From Kiritimatiellia bacterium (GTDB lineage Bacteria > Verrucomicrobiota > Kiritimatiellia > UBA8416 > JABMPJ01): a stretch of 64,000 nucleotides of DNA. Positions 1 to 8,230 of this stretch are shown here, piece by piece. Each line of letters starts with the position of its first letter. Position 1 is the first letter of the stretch. The stretch covers positions 1 through 64,000 of the forward strand of contig JASLOA010000046.1 of the NCBI GenBank assembly GCA_030745755.1, given 5' to 3'. Both the position numbers and the translations under genes were made by a program. The notes beneath the pieces were generated by a model. It did not search any database. It saw nothing but the letters and a program-made list of their open reading frames with translations, and had not been told where the DNA came from.

Positions 1-1
1 A

Positions 2-1048
<1,047 letters not shown>

Positions 1049-1088
1049 GAATGCATTAAGACCTAATAGCAATCGGCTTACACAAAGA

Positions 1089-1130
1089 GCGTGTCATATT
1101 TCGCCACGATCGTGGCGAAATATGACACGC
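1089..1130. repeat. Perfect 42-bp palindrome downstream of clpB
   Basis: Two 21-base arms (GCGTGTCATATTTCGCCACGA and its exact reverse complement) meet with no spacer. It lies between the convergent ends of clpB and thpR. TTCTTCTCTT follows on the plus strand, so it could end transcription, but a hairpin without a loop is not a typical terminator. A dimeric protein operator is an equal possibility. Confidence 0.8.
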
Positions 1131-1163
1131 TTCTTCTCTTGCTGTGGTTCGGGTGGGGATGGT

Positions 1164-1718
1164 TTACAGGTGGGCGTGGTAGATGGGCGTGTGCAGGGCG
1201 CCTGCAGGGCGGAGTTCGCTCTTGAAGAGGGTGATGGCGGTGGCTTCGATGGAGCCGAAGGTATGATCTTTGGCGTTGTCGATACGCTTCATCATGGCGT
1301 CCATGTTGCGTCTGCCGTGAATCCGACCGAGCGTGATGTGGGGGGAGAAGGGGCGATCTTCGGTCTCGAATCCAGCTGCAAGAAGGGCCTCTGCCAGACG
1401 CGACTGGAGCGCTTGCAGGCCCGCCACATCGCCGCGCAGGTCGGCCCATACGATGCGTCGAGAGCGCGACGATCCGAACGTGCCGATGCCTTCGACCTCT
1501 AAGTGAAGGGCGTGAGAGTCTTCTACGCTCAGTTCCATCGCGGCGCGAACAATCTCCAATCCAGGATCGGGCACTTCGCCAAGGAAGGCGAGCGTGAGAT
1601 GCATGGTCTCGGGGCGCGTCCAGCGTACCTGGGCGCCGGTTGCGCGCAGTCTCCTCTGAAATGCAGCAAGCTGTGCGCGAACGCTGCTATCGATCTCAAT
1701 GGCAATGAACGTGCGCAT
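1164..1718 (-). CDS. thpR: RNA 2',3'-cyclic phosphodiesterase (2'-5' RNA ligase family)
   Basis: This 184-residue protein belongs to the 2H phosphoesterase superfamily. It carries both signature HxTx motifs, MHLTLAFLG near residue 40 and SPHITLGR near residue 128, and starts with the typical MRTFIAIE strand. Members hydrolyse 2',3'-cyclic phosphates on RNA or reversibly join 2'-5' linked RNA; the physiological substrate is uncertain. Its start overlaps the stop of the PPC-domain gene, so it is probably the last gene of the minus-strand run from 5688. Family assignment is confident; the cellular role is not. Confidence 0.9.
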   Translation of the reverse strand: MRTFIAIEIDSSVRAQLAAFQRRLRATGAQVRWTRPETMHLTLAFLGEVPDPGLEIVRAAMELSVEDSHALHLEVEGIGTFGSSRSRRIVWADLRGDVAGLQALQSRLAEALLAAGFETEDRPFSPHITLGRIHGRRNMDAMMKRIDNAKDHTFGSIEATAITLFKSELRPAGALHTPIYHAHL

Positions 1719-2140
1719 CAGTCCTTCCAGAGTGGAAGCCCTGTGGTGGCATCGAATCCGCGTTCGTGGGCCGGGCCGTCGAAGGCGTGGATGACGTATT
1801 CGCAGGCGAAAATGATCGCCCCGGGGGCGAGATGGCCGCCGATGGCCTTGCCTTGCCGATCGGTGAGCGTGACATGAGCATGGACGAAGGCCTCTCCATC
1901 CTTGAGCGATACGTTACCGCTCAGTGAAGCGATCTCCATGGCTTGGTCGAAGTCGTGGAACTCGTAGGCATGGGACTTTTGGTTGTAGTAGCCAAGCCGC
2001 GCCTTTTGCACTGTGCCCAGAGCTTCGACGCGTCCCAAGGTAACGCTTTCACTGCGGCAGATCTCGTTGAGCGATTCGATCAGATCGCTCCCGTGCACCA
2101 GCTTTCCCATCAACACCCGTTTCGGCGATATCTCGGTCAT
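1718..2140 (-). CDS. PPC/DUF296 domain protein
   Basis: A 140-residue single-domain protein resembling the PPC (DUF296) fold, with the family's central pattern SGNVSLKDG, FVHAHVTL and GGHLAPG. Bacterial members are small trimeric proteins; the same fold is fused to AT-hook motifs in plants. No AT-hook or other DNA-binding segment is visible. Its ATG overlaps the stop of the upstream glycosylase gene by four bases, and its stop overlaps the thpR start, so the three are probably cotranslated. The function is unknown. Confidence 0.82.
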   Translation of the reverse strand: MTEISPKRVLMGKLVHGSDLIESLNEICRSESVTLGRVEALGTVQKARLGYYNQKSHAYEFHDFDQAMEIASLSGNVSLKDGEAFVHAHVTLTDRQGKAIGGHLAPGAIIFACEYVIHAFDGPAHERGFDATTGLPLWKD

Positions 2141-2721
2141 TCTTGTTCTCCTTCTTCATCAATCGTAAACCGCCACAGTTTCTCCGCCCATTGCCCTGCG
2201 TAGTCAACCCCAATGCGTGGGGTCTGACGAATGGGGCCTGTCACGCCACCGCGGTCTTCAAGCCAGATGGTGTCGCTGCAGGCGTCGGTTCTGTTGTGCG
2301 TGAGGTCGATTGCCATGGCCTGGCAGAGCTTGCCGGGTCCATTGGCCAGGTTGTGGTCCGAAACAGTGGGGGCTCGGTTGAGGCGCATGTGCTCGATTTC
2401 CGCGATCGGCTCAACGGCCCTCACCAGTACCGCCCCGGCGGTGCCGTCCTTCTCGGTCACGAAGTTGAGGCAGTGGTGCATCCCGTATATGAGGTAGATG
2501 TAGACCATTCCGGGCGGGCCGAACATGATGCGGGCACGTTTGGAAGTCTTGCGTGCGGCATGGGACGCGAGATCTTCCGGTCCGAGATAGGCCTCGACTT
2601 CTATGACGCGGCCTGCCATCTCGATATCCCCGACACGGTGCACCAGCACCTTTCCCAGCAGCTCCGGCGCAACATCCAGAGTGGGTCTTCCGTAGAACTC
2701 CCTTGGCATGCGTCTTCTCAT
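2137..2721 (-). CDS. mpg: 3-methyladenine DNA glycosylase (Mpg/AAG family)
   Basis: A monofunctional DNA glycosylase of 194 residues that would remove alkylated purines to start base-excision repair. Family landmarks are the N-terminal LLGKVLVHR, the catalytic region RVIEVEAYLGPEDLASHA, the DNA-contacting FGPPGMVYIYLIYGMHHCLN and the late NGPGKLCQAM. Length fits the bacterial family. The start is either the ATG used here or the one four codons later. It overlaps the PPC-domain gene downstream and is separated from pdxH by 91 bp that hold a palindromic repeat. Confidence 0.92.
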   Translation of the reverse strand: MRRRMPREFYGRPTLDVAPELLGKVLVHRVGDIEMAGRVIEVEAYLGPEDLASHAARKTSKRARIMFGPPGMVYIYLIYGMHHCLNFVTEKDGTAGAVLVRAVEPIAEIEHMRLNRAPTVSDHNLANGPGKLCQAMAIDLTHNRTDACSDTIWLEDRGGVTGPIRQTPRIGVDYAGQWAEKLWRFTIDEEGEQE

Positions 2722-2738
2722 GCGTTCTCGCTATCGAA

Positions 2739-2800
2739 GGCGGTCCGCTCGGAGAGCGGGCCCTGCCTGGCCAATGATAGGCGGGCCCTCTGGGCGAGCC
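2739..2800. repeat. GC-rich palindromic repeat, family 2
   Basis: GGTCCGCTCGGAGAGCGGGC is a near-perfect dyad followed by CCTGCC, then by a second GGCGGGCCCT block. The same unit, GGCCCGCTCGGAGAGCGGGC with CCTACC, recurs at 31176-31260, and related halves occur at 7350 and 23141. It sits between pdxH and mpg inside the minus-strand gene run. Confidence 0.7.
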
Positions 2801-2812
2801 GATGCACTGTTG

Positions 2813-3400
2813 TCATGGCGCCAGTCGTTCGATTCTCCACTCGCCATCCTGGCGCCGATAGCGCAATCGGTCATGCAGTCGGTGTTCGCCTTCTTCCCAG
2901 AACTCAATCATATCGGGTGAGAGACGGTACCCGCCCCAGTGGGGAGGGCAGGGGATGTCCCTGTTCTCGAACCGTCGTCTCGTCTCGGTGAGGCCATCAT
3001 TGAGCACGGCGCGATCAGGGATCACGCGGCTCTGCTTGGAGACCCATGCACCGAGCTGGTGGCCGCGTGGGCGTGAGGCAAAGTATACCTCCGATTCCTC
3101 GCGCGACACCTTGTTGACTCGACCTTCAATGCGAACTTGTTGTTTAAGGTCCCGCCACCAGAGGACCATAGCGGCCTGGGGGTTCGTTTGCAGTTCCTCC
3201 GCCTTCCGACTTCGATAGTTGGTGTAGAAGACGAACCCGCGCTCGTCATGCCCGCGCAGGAGTACGATGCGAGCGGAGGGTCGACCGTCGGGTCCGACGG
3301 TCGCCAGTGTCACGCCACCATGTAGGGGGTGATCGTCAGCATCCGTCAGCCAGGTTGAGACCAGGTCGATCGGGTTGGGCGTTGGGTTTTGCTCGTGCAT
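2813..3400 (-). CDS. pdxH: Pyridoxine/pyridoxamine 5'-phosphate oxidase
   Basis: An FMN-dependent oxidase making pyridoxal 5'-phosphate from PNP or PMP in vitamin B6 metabolism. The 195-residue protein shows the FMN-binding RPSARIVLLRGHDERGFVFY block, then TNYRSRKAEEL, the YFASRPRGHQLGAW segment and the C-terminal substrate-contact motif RLRYRR with WRIERLAP. It is slightly short at the N terminus compared with E. coli PdxH but has the complete core. Its start lies 55 bp inside the preceding gene, an unusually long overlap. Confidence 0.95.
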   Translation of the reverse strand: MHEQNPTPNPIDLVSTWLTDADDHPLHGGVTLATVGPDGRPSARIVLLRGHDERGFVFYTNYRSRKAEELQTNPQAAMVLWWRDLKQQVRIEGRVNKVSREESEVYFASRPRGHQLGAWVSKQSRVIPDRAVLNDGLTETRRRFENRDIPCPPHWGGYRLSPDMIEFWEEGEHRLHDRLRYRRQDGEWRIERLAP

Positions 3401-4002
3401 AGTTCAGGTACAGTGCCACAAGGCCGACCGGTGTGCCAGCCCGCAACGATCGCGCTCAACAGGGCACGAAGTGTTTGCAGACCGACATGCTCGACCGTGT
3501 GCGGGCGACTTACAAAAGAAGCGAACGCCCGCAGGTGTTCACTCGCATCGGCGTCGATTCCGGTGTCGAGCAGGACGAGCTGTGACGCGAACTGCTTGAA
3601 GAACGAACGGGCTTGTGTACGGTCGAATCCCCACTCGGTAAAATGCGATTGCCAGTCGCGCAACCAGCCCGGGGTGAGCAGATAGGCACCGGCTTCAAGG
3701 TGTTTCGTCACAAGATCGGTCGGTGCGAACAGTTCGAAGCACTGCGTCAGTCGGCGGATGTGCACGCTGTTGTGCCGGCCTGGATTGAGTTTGCAGAGGC
3801 AGCTACTCCCCAGGACCTCGGTTCGGGTGAGATCATTGATGTCCGCCGTCAGGGCCTCGATCTTCTCTGCGCCCAGGGCGGGTACTCCGCAACAGGCGGG
3901 GAACGAACGCGCGACCACGTCATCCCATCCCGCCTCCGCGAGAACGGCATCCATTTCGGGGCGGGTGATGGCGCAGACAAGGAGGCAGAGCGTGTCAGGC
4001 AT
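3346..4002 (-). CDS. Uncharacterised soluble protein in a corrinoid methyltransferase cluster
   Basis: 218 residues with no signal peptide or membrane segment. The N-terminal half has clustered cysteines (ACCGV near residue 38, SSCLCK near residue 67), which could bind metal or a cofactor. The central part (residues 90-170) contains a LLTPGWLRDW motif and is acidic and helical. The layout is loosely like DUF1638-type proteins found beside methylamine or methanol methyltransferase genes, but I cannot confirm this. The gene overlaps the methyltransferase gene by 8 bp upstream and pdxH by 55 bp downstream, so it is read as part of the same operon. The last 20 residues look unconserved and may exist only because of the overlap. 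Confidence 0.6.
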   Translation of the reverse strand: MPDTLCLLVCAITRPEMDAVLAEAGWDDVVARSFPACCGVPALGAEKIEALTADINDLTRTEVLGSSCLCKLNPGRHNSVHIRRLTQCFELFAPTDLVTKHLEAGAYLLTPGWLRDWQSHFTEWGFDRTQARSFFKQFASQLVLLDTGIDADASEHLRAFASFVSRPHTVEHVGLQTLRALLSAIVAGWHTGRPCGTVPELCTSKTQRPTRSTWSQPG

Positions 4003-5053
4003 TGGAATCGATCCAGTTCAAGGGATAGCGGCCCCACTGGTCAACCGCATGCGATATCGCCTGCAGCGTCTCCTCTGAGACCTGCCACGGGATCTCGCCG
4101 TGATTATCAGCCAGGATGAACCCGCCGCCGCGACCCGCCTTGGCGATGGCTGTCTTGACGGCATTCTCGGCGTCCTCCCGGGTCCATCGGCGCATCTCAA
4201 TTCCGTTCAGGTTTCCGACAATGGTCAACTTGCCAGCGCACGCCTTTTTGATCTGTGTGAGGTCTTCCTCCGCGCTGACGCCGATCACGCCGGTGCCGGT
4301 TCTGATAATGTCCGGGATAATCGAGAGGCAGTGGCCTGAAGCAAAGTGTGTGCCGGTTGGGCCTTTGATTCTTGGAATCGTTCGTTTGGCCACTTCGAGT
4401 CCAGTTGACAGGTAGAGATTGCGCGGAATGATGGTGGTGGATGAGACAGGATCGAAGTACACAACGGCGGTTGCGCCGGCCTCGATCTGTGCATTGGCCC
4501 AGCCAACGCAGAACTCCTCGTTGACGGCCATGAGCGCTTCAAAAAGACCCGGGTGATGGTGCATCAGTTCGAGGTAGGGACCGAAGCCCATCTGCATGAC
4601 CGGCAACGAGAAAGGCGATATGGCGACTCCCAGAATCGGAACATCGCCCGCGCTTCTTTCCGCCAGTGCGGCCGTTGCCTTGATGCTCTCCTCCAGGCAG
4701 GGGCAGTCGAGCGCCCGCGGGGGGACGAGATCAAGGATCTGTTTCGGATCACGTATGACGGGGCGCCCGGAATTGAACGGTCCGTCGTCCCGGCGCAGCA
4801 CCTCGCCACCCCACGCTTCCACCTCTGCGGCGGCATAGAAGAACCCGGTCAGGCAGTCATGGTTGAACCTCTCTCTCATCCGGAGTTGGCCTTCGACAAT
4901 ATTCTCGGCGCGTGTGAAGTACTGGGTCAGAGGCATGTTCAGTTCGCGAGCACCATGCAGCGTGGGAAAGAGGAATAGGGGCACGCGGTCCGGCTCTCTG
5001 TGGGACACGGTAGCCAGAAATCGTTCCATGGGTGTCATCGTGTCGCCGGTCAT
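3995..5053 (-). CDS. Uroporphyrinogen decarboxylase-fold methyltransferase (MtaA/MtbA/CmuA-like)
   Basis: 352 residues of the URO-D/methylcobamide methyltransferase family. It starts with the family signature MERFLATVSHREPDRVPLF. MtaA-type enzymes bind zinc with an HxC pair and a distal Cys. Here HFASGHC near residue 242 supplies H and C, while the usual distal cysteine region reads ILADNHGEIPW, with N-H instead of C. The partner corrinoid protein is encoded immediately upstream with a 4-bp ATGA overlap, which argues for methyl transfer from a methylated corrinoid rather than haem synthesis. The methyl donor and acceptor cannot be read from the sequence. Confidence 0.85.
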   Translation of the reverse strand: MTGDTMTPMERFLATVSHREPDRVPLFLFPTLHGARELNMPLTQYFTRAENIVEGQLRMRERFNHDCLTGFFYAAAEVEAWGGEVLRRDDGPFNSGRPVIRDPKQILDLVPPRALDCPCLEESIKATAALAERSAGDVPILGVAISPFSLPVMQMGFGPYLELMHHHPGLFEALMAVNEEFCVGWANAQIEAGATAVVYFDPVSSTTIIPRNLYLSTGLEVAKRTIPRIKGPTGTHFASGHCLSIIPDIIRTGTGVIGVSAEEDLTQIKKACAGKLTIVGNLNGIEMRRWTREDAENAVKTAIAKAGRGGGFILADNHGEIPWQVSEETLQAISHAVDQWGRYPLNWIDSNA

Positions 5054-5688
5054 TCTATCCCCTCTGCCAGTTCTTCAATAATCCCGAGAGCGTCGGATGC
5101 GCTGTAGCCCATGGCATCGGCGCCGATCTCATGCCAGAGCATTTCGTCCATCCGGAATGGTGCCCCGCCAACCACGATCTTGAAGTCGAGTCCGGCCTCG
5201 TTGCGCTTGGTGCCGAGCTCCAGGACCTGCAGTGCGGAGTGAAGCATGAGTGTGGAGACCAAGAGGATCTTGACATGGTCTTCTGCAATGCGCGCCAGGA
5301 CTTCGTCGACTTCGGCTGTACCGTAGTCCAGGACATCCACACCGCTGGAACGAAGAACAGAACAGACGATGCGTTTGCCAAGAACGTGGTAGTCGCTCAG
5401 GACTACCATGGCGGTGGTGGGAAGGTCGCGACGGACGATCTCGTGTTCCGGTATCAGTTCGTCCAGCAGAGTCTCGCATATGCGTCCGCTCATATAGAGT
5501 TGCGAGAGCGCCACACTGCCACAGCTCCATTCGTCCCCGATGTCGAGCAGGGCGGGAATGATCAGGTGCTCCAGTCGCTGAACAGGCGACAGGGCCCCGG
5601 CCGTCTGCATCAATAGTTCGCGCGCCGCATCCTGATTCATGTTCAGGAGCGCATCGCGAAACTGTTCCTTGTGGCTATCCACAGTCAT
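5050..5688 (-). CDS. Cobalamin (corrinoid)-binding methyltransferase protein, MtbC/MtaC-like
   Basis: 212 residues when started at the ATG at 5688. The longer open frame reaches into tRNA-Leu and across the predicted promoter, so upstream starts are excluded. The N-terminal helical cap domain (residues 1-90) is followed by a Rossmann-like B12 domain with the base-off motif DxHxxG, seen as SDYHVLGKRI; the histidine would be the lower cobalt ligand. Further landmarks are the LLVSTLMLHS strand and VVGGAPF near the end. Such proteins carry the methyl group between a substrate-specific methyltransferase and an MtaA-type enzyme. First gene of the minus-strand run; no strong ribosome site precedes the start. 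Confidence 0.87.
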   Translation of the reverse strand: MTVDSHKEQFRDALLNMNQDAARELLMQTAGALSPVQRLEHLIIPALLDIGDEWSCGSVALSQLYMSGRICETLLDELIPEHEIVRRDLPTTAMVVLSDYHVLGKRIVCSVLRSSGVDVLDYGTAEVDEVLARIAEDHVKILLVSTLMLHSALQVLELGTKRNEAGLDFKIVVGGAPFRMDEMLWHEIGADAMGYSASDALGIIEELAEGIE

Positions 5689-5719
5689 GGCATAGTCATG
5701 AGACACTCGCTTCACTCTG

Positions 5720-5747
5720 ATCGTACGCTTCTGTGTGCACATGTCAA
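5720..5747 (-). promoter_or_regulatory. Sigma-70-type promoter of the corrinoid operon
   Basis: On the minus strand a perfect -35 TTGACA (5742-5747) is followed after 16 bp by TACGAT (5720-5725). Transcription would begin near 5713, giving a leader of about 25 nt before the corrinoid gene start at 5688. This position is what rules out the upstream in-frame starts. Confidence 0.65.
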
Positions 5748-5764
5748 GCGCTCCACACGTGGAT

Positions 5765-5792
5765 TTACATTCGGTCATCGATCTGCCAGTAT
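5765..5792 (+). promoter_or_regulatory. Possible promoter of tRNA-Leu
   Basis: TTACAT (5765-5770), a 16-bp spacer and CAGTAT (5787-5792) end 27 bp before the mature tRNA. Both boxes are imperfect. It is back to back with the corrinoid operon promoter. Confidence 0.35.
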
Positions 5793-5818
5793 GGTGCCGG
5801 ATTGAACAAACCCATGGT

Positions 5819-5902
5819 GCCTGGGTGGTGGAATTGGCAGACACAGGGGACTTAAAATCCCCTGATCGCAAGATCGTGCGGGTTCGAGTCCCGCCCCGGG
5901 CA
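5819..5902 (+). tRNA. tRNA-Leu (anticodon TAA)
   Basis: The 84-nt cloverleaf has a 7-bp acceptor stem (GCCTGGG with CCCGGGC, one G-U pair) and discriminator A. It has the leucine-type D arm TGGTGGAATTGGCAGACAC, an anticodon stem GGGGA/TCCCC around loop CTTAAAA, a class II variable arm TGATCGCAAGATCGT and a T arm GCGGGTTCGAGTCCCGC. No 3' CCA is encoded. gmhA follows within 50 bp on the same strand. Confidence 0.97.
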
Positions 5903-5951
5903 TAACGGAAGTCGGAGAACGGAGATCGGTTGGTCTGTGTTGGGAGCGGTG

Positions 5952-6539
5952 ATGGGCGAAGACAAGAGCTGGATTCGGGACGGAATTGCGGCGAGTGCGG
6001 CGATGATTGGTGGGCTGGTGGAGTCTGTCGATGTCATCGGCGAGATGGGCGAGGTGATTGTGGCCGCGCTCAAGGCTGGCAGCAAGGTGTTGACGGCAGG
6101 TAATGGCGGCAGTGCGGCCGATGCGTTGCATATGTCTGAGGAGTTTGTGGGCCGGTTTCGCAACAACCGTTGTTCGTTGCCGGCCGTATCGCTGGCGGCT
6201 GACTCGACGGCGATCACCTGCATCGGCAATGATTTCGGGTTCGACGAGATCTTCAGTCGCCAGGTTGAGGGTCTGGGGAAGGCCGGCGACGTGCTTGTGG
6301 TCTTCAGTACGAGCGGAAGCGCGCGCAACCTGTCGCGGGCTATTGAAGCGGCCCGCGAGGCAAAGCTGATCACGATTGCGCTGCTGGGACGCGATGGCGG
6401 TCCCTTGGCGGGCAAGGCCGACCACGAGATCATCGTGCGTGGCGACGCGACCGAGCGTATCCAGGAGGCCCACCAGGTGCTCGTGCATCTTCTATTGGAT
6501 GCCGCAGAACGCGTTTTTTGGAGTAATGATGCAACATAG
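5952..6539 (+). CDS. gmhA: Sedoheptulose 7-phosphate isomerase
   Basis: First enzyme of ADP-heptose synthesis for the LPS core, converting sedoheptulose 7-phosphate to D-glycero-D-manno-heptose 7-phosphate. The SIS domain shows VLTAGNGGSAADALHMSEE, the FRNNR loop, VVFSTSGSARNL for phosphate binding and the late acidic-histidine motif ERIQEAHQVLVH. The ATG at 5952 is preceded by GGGAGCGGTG at good spacing; an in-frame GTG at 5937 is a weaker choice. It fits with lpxK and the heptosyltransferase at the far end of the window. Confidence 0.95.
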   Translation: MGEDKSWIRDGIAASAAMIGGLVESVDVIGEMGEVIVAALKAGSKVLTAGNGGSAADALHMSEEFVGRFRNNRCSLPAVSLAADSTAITCIGNDFGFDEIFSRQVEGLGKAGDVLVVFSTSGSARNLSRAIEAAREAKLITIALLGRDGGPLAGKADHEIIVRGDATERIQEAHQVLVHLLLDAAERVFWSNDAT

Positions 6540-7305
6540 AACTATCAGGTTGGCCGCCATGTCGTTGGTGTGTGCGGCGGTCGTTGCCCCCGCCCAGGTG
6601 GACATACGGCTCGAGATAAAGAATACAACCGTACTGACACACGAGCCGCTCATGGCGGGTGTGACTGTGGTCAACCAGGGCTTGGCAGCGCTTACCCTTA
6701 ACGCGGCCAATGGGACAGGCCCCCAGTTGCGTTTCAATGTGGAACATGATAGCGGGAGCTCGGCGGTGCGCCGACAGGGCGCCAGGCCGCAGGAGCTGGT
6801 TGTTCCGGCCGGGCAGGCCCGTGCCTTGGACGTGGATCTCACGATGCTCTATAACATGACCCAGTCGGATCGCTACTTCGTCCGCGCGCTGCTGATGGGC
6901 GGGAGCATCGAAGTGCGATCACCGCTCAAGGTGATCGACGTCGTGCCGGGGCTCGAGCTGGCGAGCGCGAGTGGATCGGTCCCGCGCGCTCCGGGTGTGC
7001 GCCGAATCTACTCGTTGCGCTACTGGACACGGAAGCAGGAAGAGCACATCTTTCTCTGCGTGCACGATGAATCCTTCGCTCGTACATTCTCCCCGGTCTA
7101 CCTTGGCTCGTTGATTCGTGTGGTGCGGCCGACCATAGAGCTGGGAGCAGGCGGGACGGTTACGGTGAAGCACCAGGTGAATCGCGCCCAGATGATGGTC
7201 TCTACGCTTAAGTCACAGCCCAACAAGTTGTCGTTGCTCTCGCAGCGTCCCGTTCGCATCACATCCAAAGCCCTGCCAAAGGCGCCTTCACTGCTGCGGA
7301 ACTAG
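6526..7305 (+). CDS. Secreted protein of unknown function
   Basis: 259 residues beginning with a signal peptide (MMQHRTIRLAAMSLVCAAVV, cut near APAQ). The rest is rich in beta strands: VDIRLEIKNTTVLTHEPLMAGVTVVNQG resembles an immunoglobulin-like or CARDB-type fold, and a basic C-terminal tail ends in PSLLRN. The ATG at 6526 follows a GGAG site and overlaps gmhA by 14 bp, so the two are cotranslated. No enzyme motif is visible. Confidence 0.75.
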   Translation: MMQHRTIRLAAMSLVCAAVVAPAQVDIRLEIKNTTVLTHEPLMAGVTVVNQGLAALTLNAANGTGPQLRFNVEHDSGSSAVRRQGARPQELVVPAGQARALDVDLTMLYNMTQSDRYFVRALLMGGSIEVRSPLKVIDVVPGLELASASGSVPRAPGVRRIYSLRYWTRKQEEHIFLCVHDESFARTFSPVYLGSLIRVVRPTIELGAGGTVTVKHQVNRAQMMVSTLKSQPNKLSLLSQRPVRITSKALPKAPSLLRN

Positions 7306-7349
7306 AGTCTGGCAAAAGTCTCGCACATGCTCATCCCATGCGCCTGAGC

Positions 7350-7383
7350 TTGCGCCCGGCTCGGCGGGACGCCTCGCCCTACC
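7350..7383. repeat. Family 2 repeat fragment at the end of a membrane-protein gene
   Basis: GCGCCCGGCTCGGCGGGACG followed by CCTCGCCCTACC matches the right half of the longer element at 23141-23275. Read on the minus strand it begins GGTAGGGCG, and its TAG is the stop codon of the DUF2752 gene. Confidence 0.6.
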
Positions 7384-7768
7384 TGGTGAAGAACACGACG
7401 CAGTACCCGACGTAGACGAGCAGCAGAACGGTATGCAAGCGACCATCCCAGCGTGCCGCGCGACGGACGAATTCGGGTGATAGCGCGCGCCTGCAGAGCA
7501 GGGCACGTCCGGCAATCTCAAGCAGAATGATCACTGCCACCGGGTAAGTGAGCGGGTTACGGCTGCTCCGCTGCATGCTGCCTGTAACGAGGTCACGCAG
7601 ACCCGTGGTCAGTCCACACATCGGGCAGCTGCGTCCCATGAGTGTTTCCAGGACACATCCGGGATAGAGCGCGCCGATATGCTCGTGGATGCATGGCGCC
7701 AGCACGAGGGCCGCCCCCAGTGAGAGCAGGGCGATAAGCATGATGATATTGAAACGCCGGTAGTTCAT
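7379..7768 (-). CDS. DUF2752-family small membrane protein
   Basis: 129 residues with three hydrophobic segments (about 8-26, 70-88 and 108-126). Between the first and second lies the family hallmark CPMCGLTTGLRDLVTG, a CPxCG motif followed by T-rich residues, which may bind metal at the membrane surface. The family has no established function. The stop codon falls in a family 2 repeat. Transcribed divergently from the GYF-domain gene. Confidence 0.82.
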   Translation of the reverse strand: MNYRRFNIIMLIALLSLGAALVLAPCIHEHIGALYPGCVLETLMGRSCPMCGLTTGLRDLVTGSMQRSSRNPLTYPVAVIILLEIAGRALLCRRALSPEFVRRAARWDGRLHTVLLLVYVGYCVVFFTR

Positions 7769-7780
7769 GATCTTACGTCG

Positions 7781-7809
7781 TTGAGAATTGTATCCGAGTA
7801 GGATAGGGT
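7781..7809 (+). promoter_or_regulatory. Possible promoter of the GYF-domain gene
   Basis: TTGAGA (7781-7786), 17 bp, TAGGGT (7804-7809). A ribosome site GGGAGAG follows and then the ATG at 7839. Confidence 0.4.
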
Positions 7810-7838
7810 GCGTTCATCCTTCTTGCGGGAGAGTGTTT

Positions 7839-8201
7839 ATGGAGTGGTATTACGTTAAAGATGGCGAATCGCGTGGACCGGTCAGCCGGGATGAGCTGGG
7901 GCGCCTGGCAGGTAGCGGGCAGCTGCAGCGCGAGGACCTGGTGTGGAACAGCAGCATGGGCGAGGAATGGGTTCGGGCCGAGAGTGTGACGGGCCTCTTC
8001 AGCGGGCAGACACGTGATAGCCATCTGCGTGAACCGCCTTCGGCTGGGCGTGACCTCCGCGAGCCGGGAAGCATCAGACTAATTGAGCCTGCCAAAGCGG
8101 CGTGGGCGCGCATGGTTCTGATTCTCTTCCGGCCGTTCGACATTGGCAAATGGTTTGCCCTCGGCTTTTCGGCGTGGAGTACCTGGCGCAGTTTGGGGTG
8201 A
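7839..8201 (+). CDS. GYF_2-domain protein, probably truncated
   Basis: 120 residues. The first 55 match the GYF_2 pattern: MEWYYVKDGESRGPVSRDEL, then LVWNSSMGEEWVRA. Then come a linker and FRPFDIGKWFALGFSAW, a segment that from my memory of such proteins normally leads into a long multi-membrane region. Here the frame ends 7 residues after FSAW. Reading the neighbouring frame restores YLAQFG but also stops within a few codons. I read this as the remnant of a larger protein cut off by a frameshift plus deletion, though a short functional protein cannot be excluded. Confidence 0.6.
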   Translation: MEWYYVKDGESRGPVSRDELGRLAGSGQLQREDLVWNSSMGEEWVRAESVTGLFSGQTRDSHLREPPSAGRDLREPGSIRLIEPAKAAWARMVLILFRPFDIGKWFALGFSAWSTWRSLG

Positions 8202-8230
8202 TTTCGTGATTGAGCCCGCGGAGAGTGACG

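Noticed and set aside
5689-5871. 61-residue N-terminal extension of the corrinoid protein
   Set aside because: It would start inside tRNA-Leu and cross a good promoter with a perfect TTGACA.
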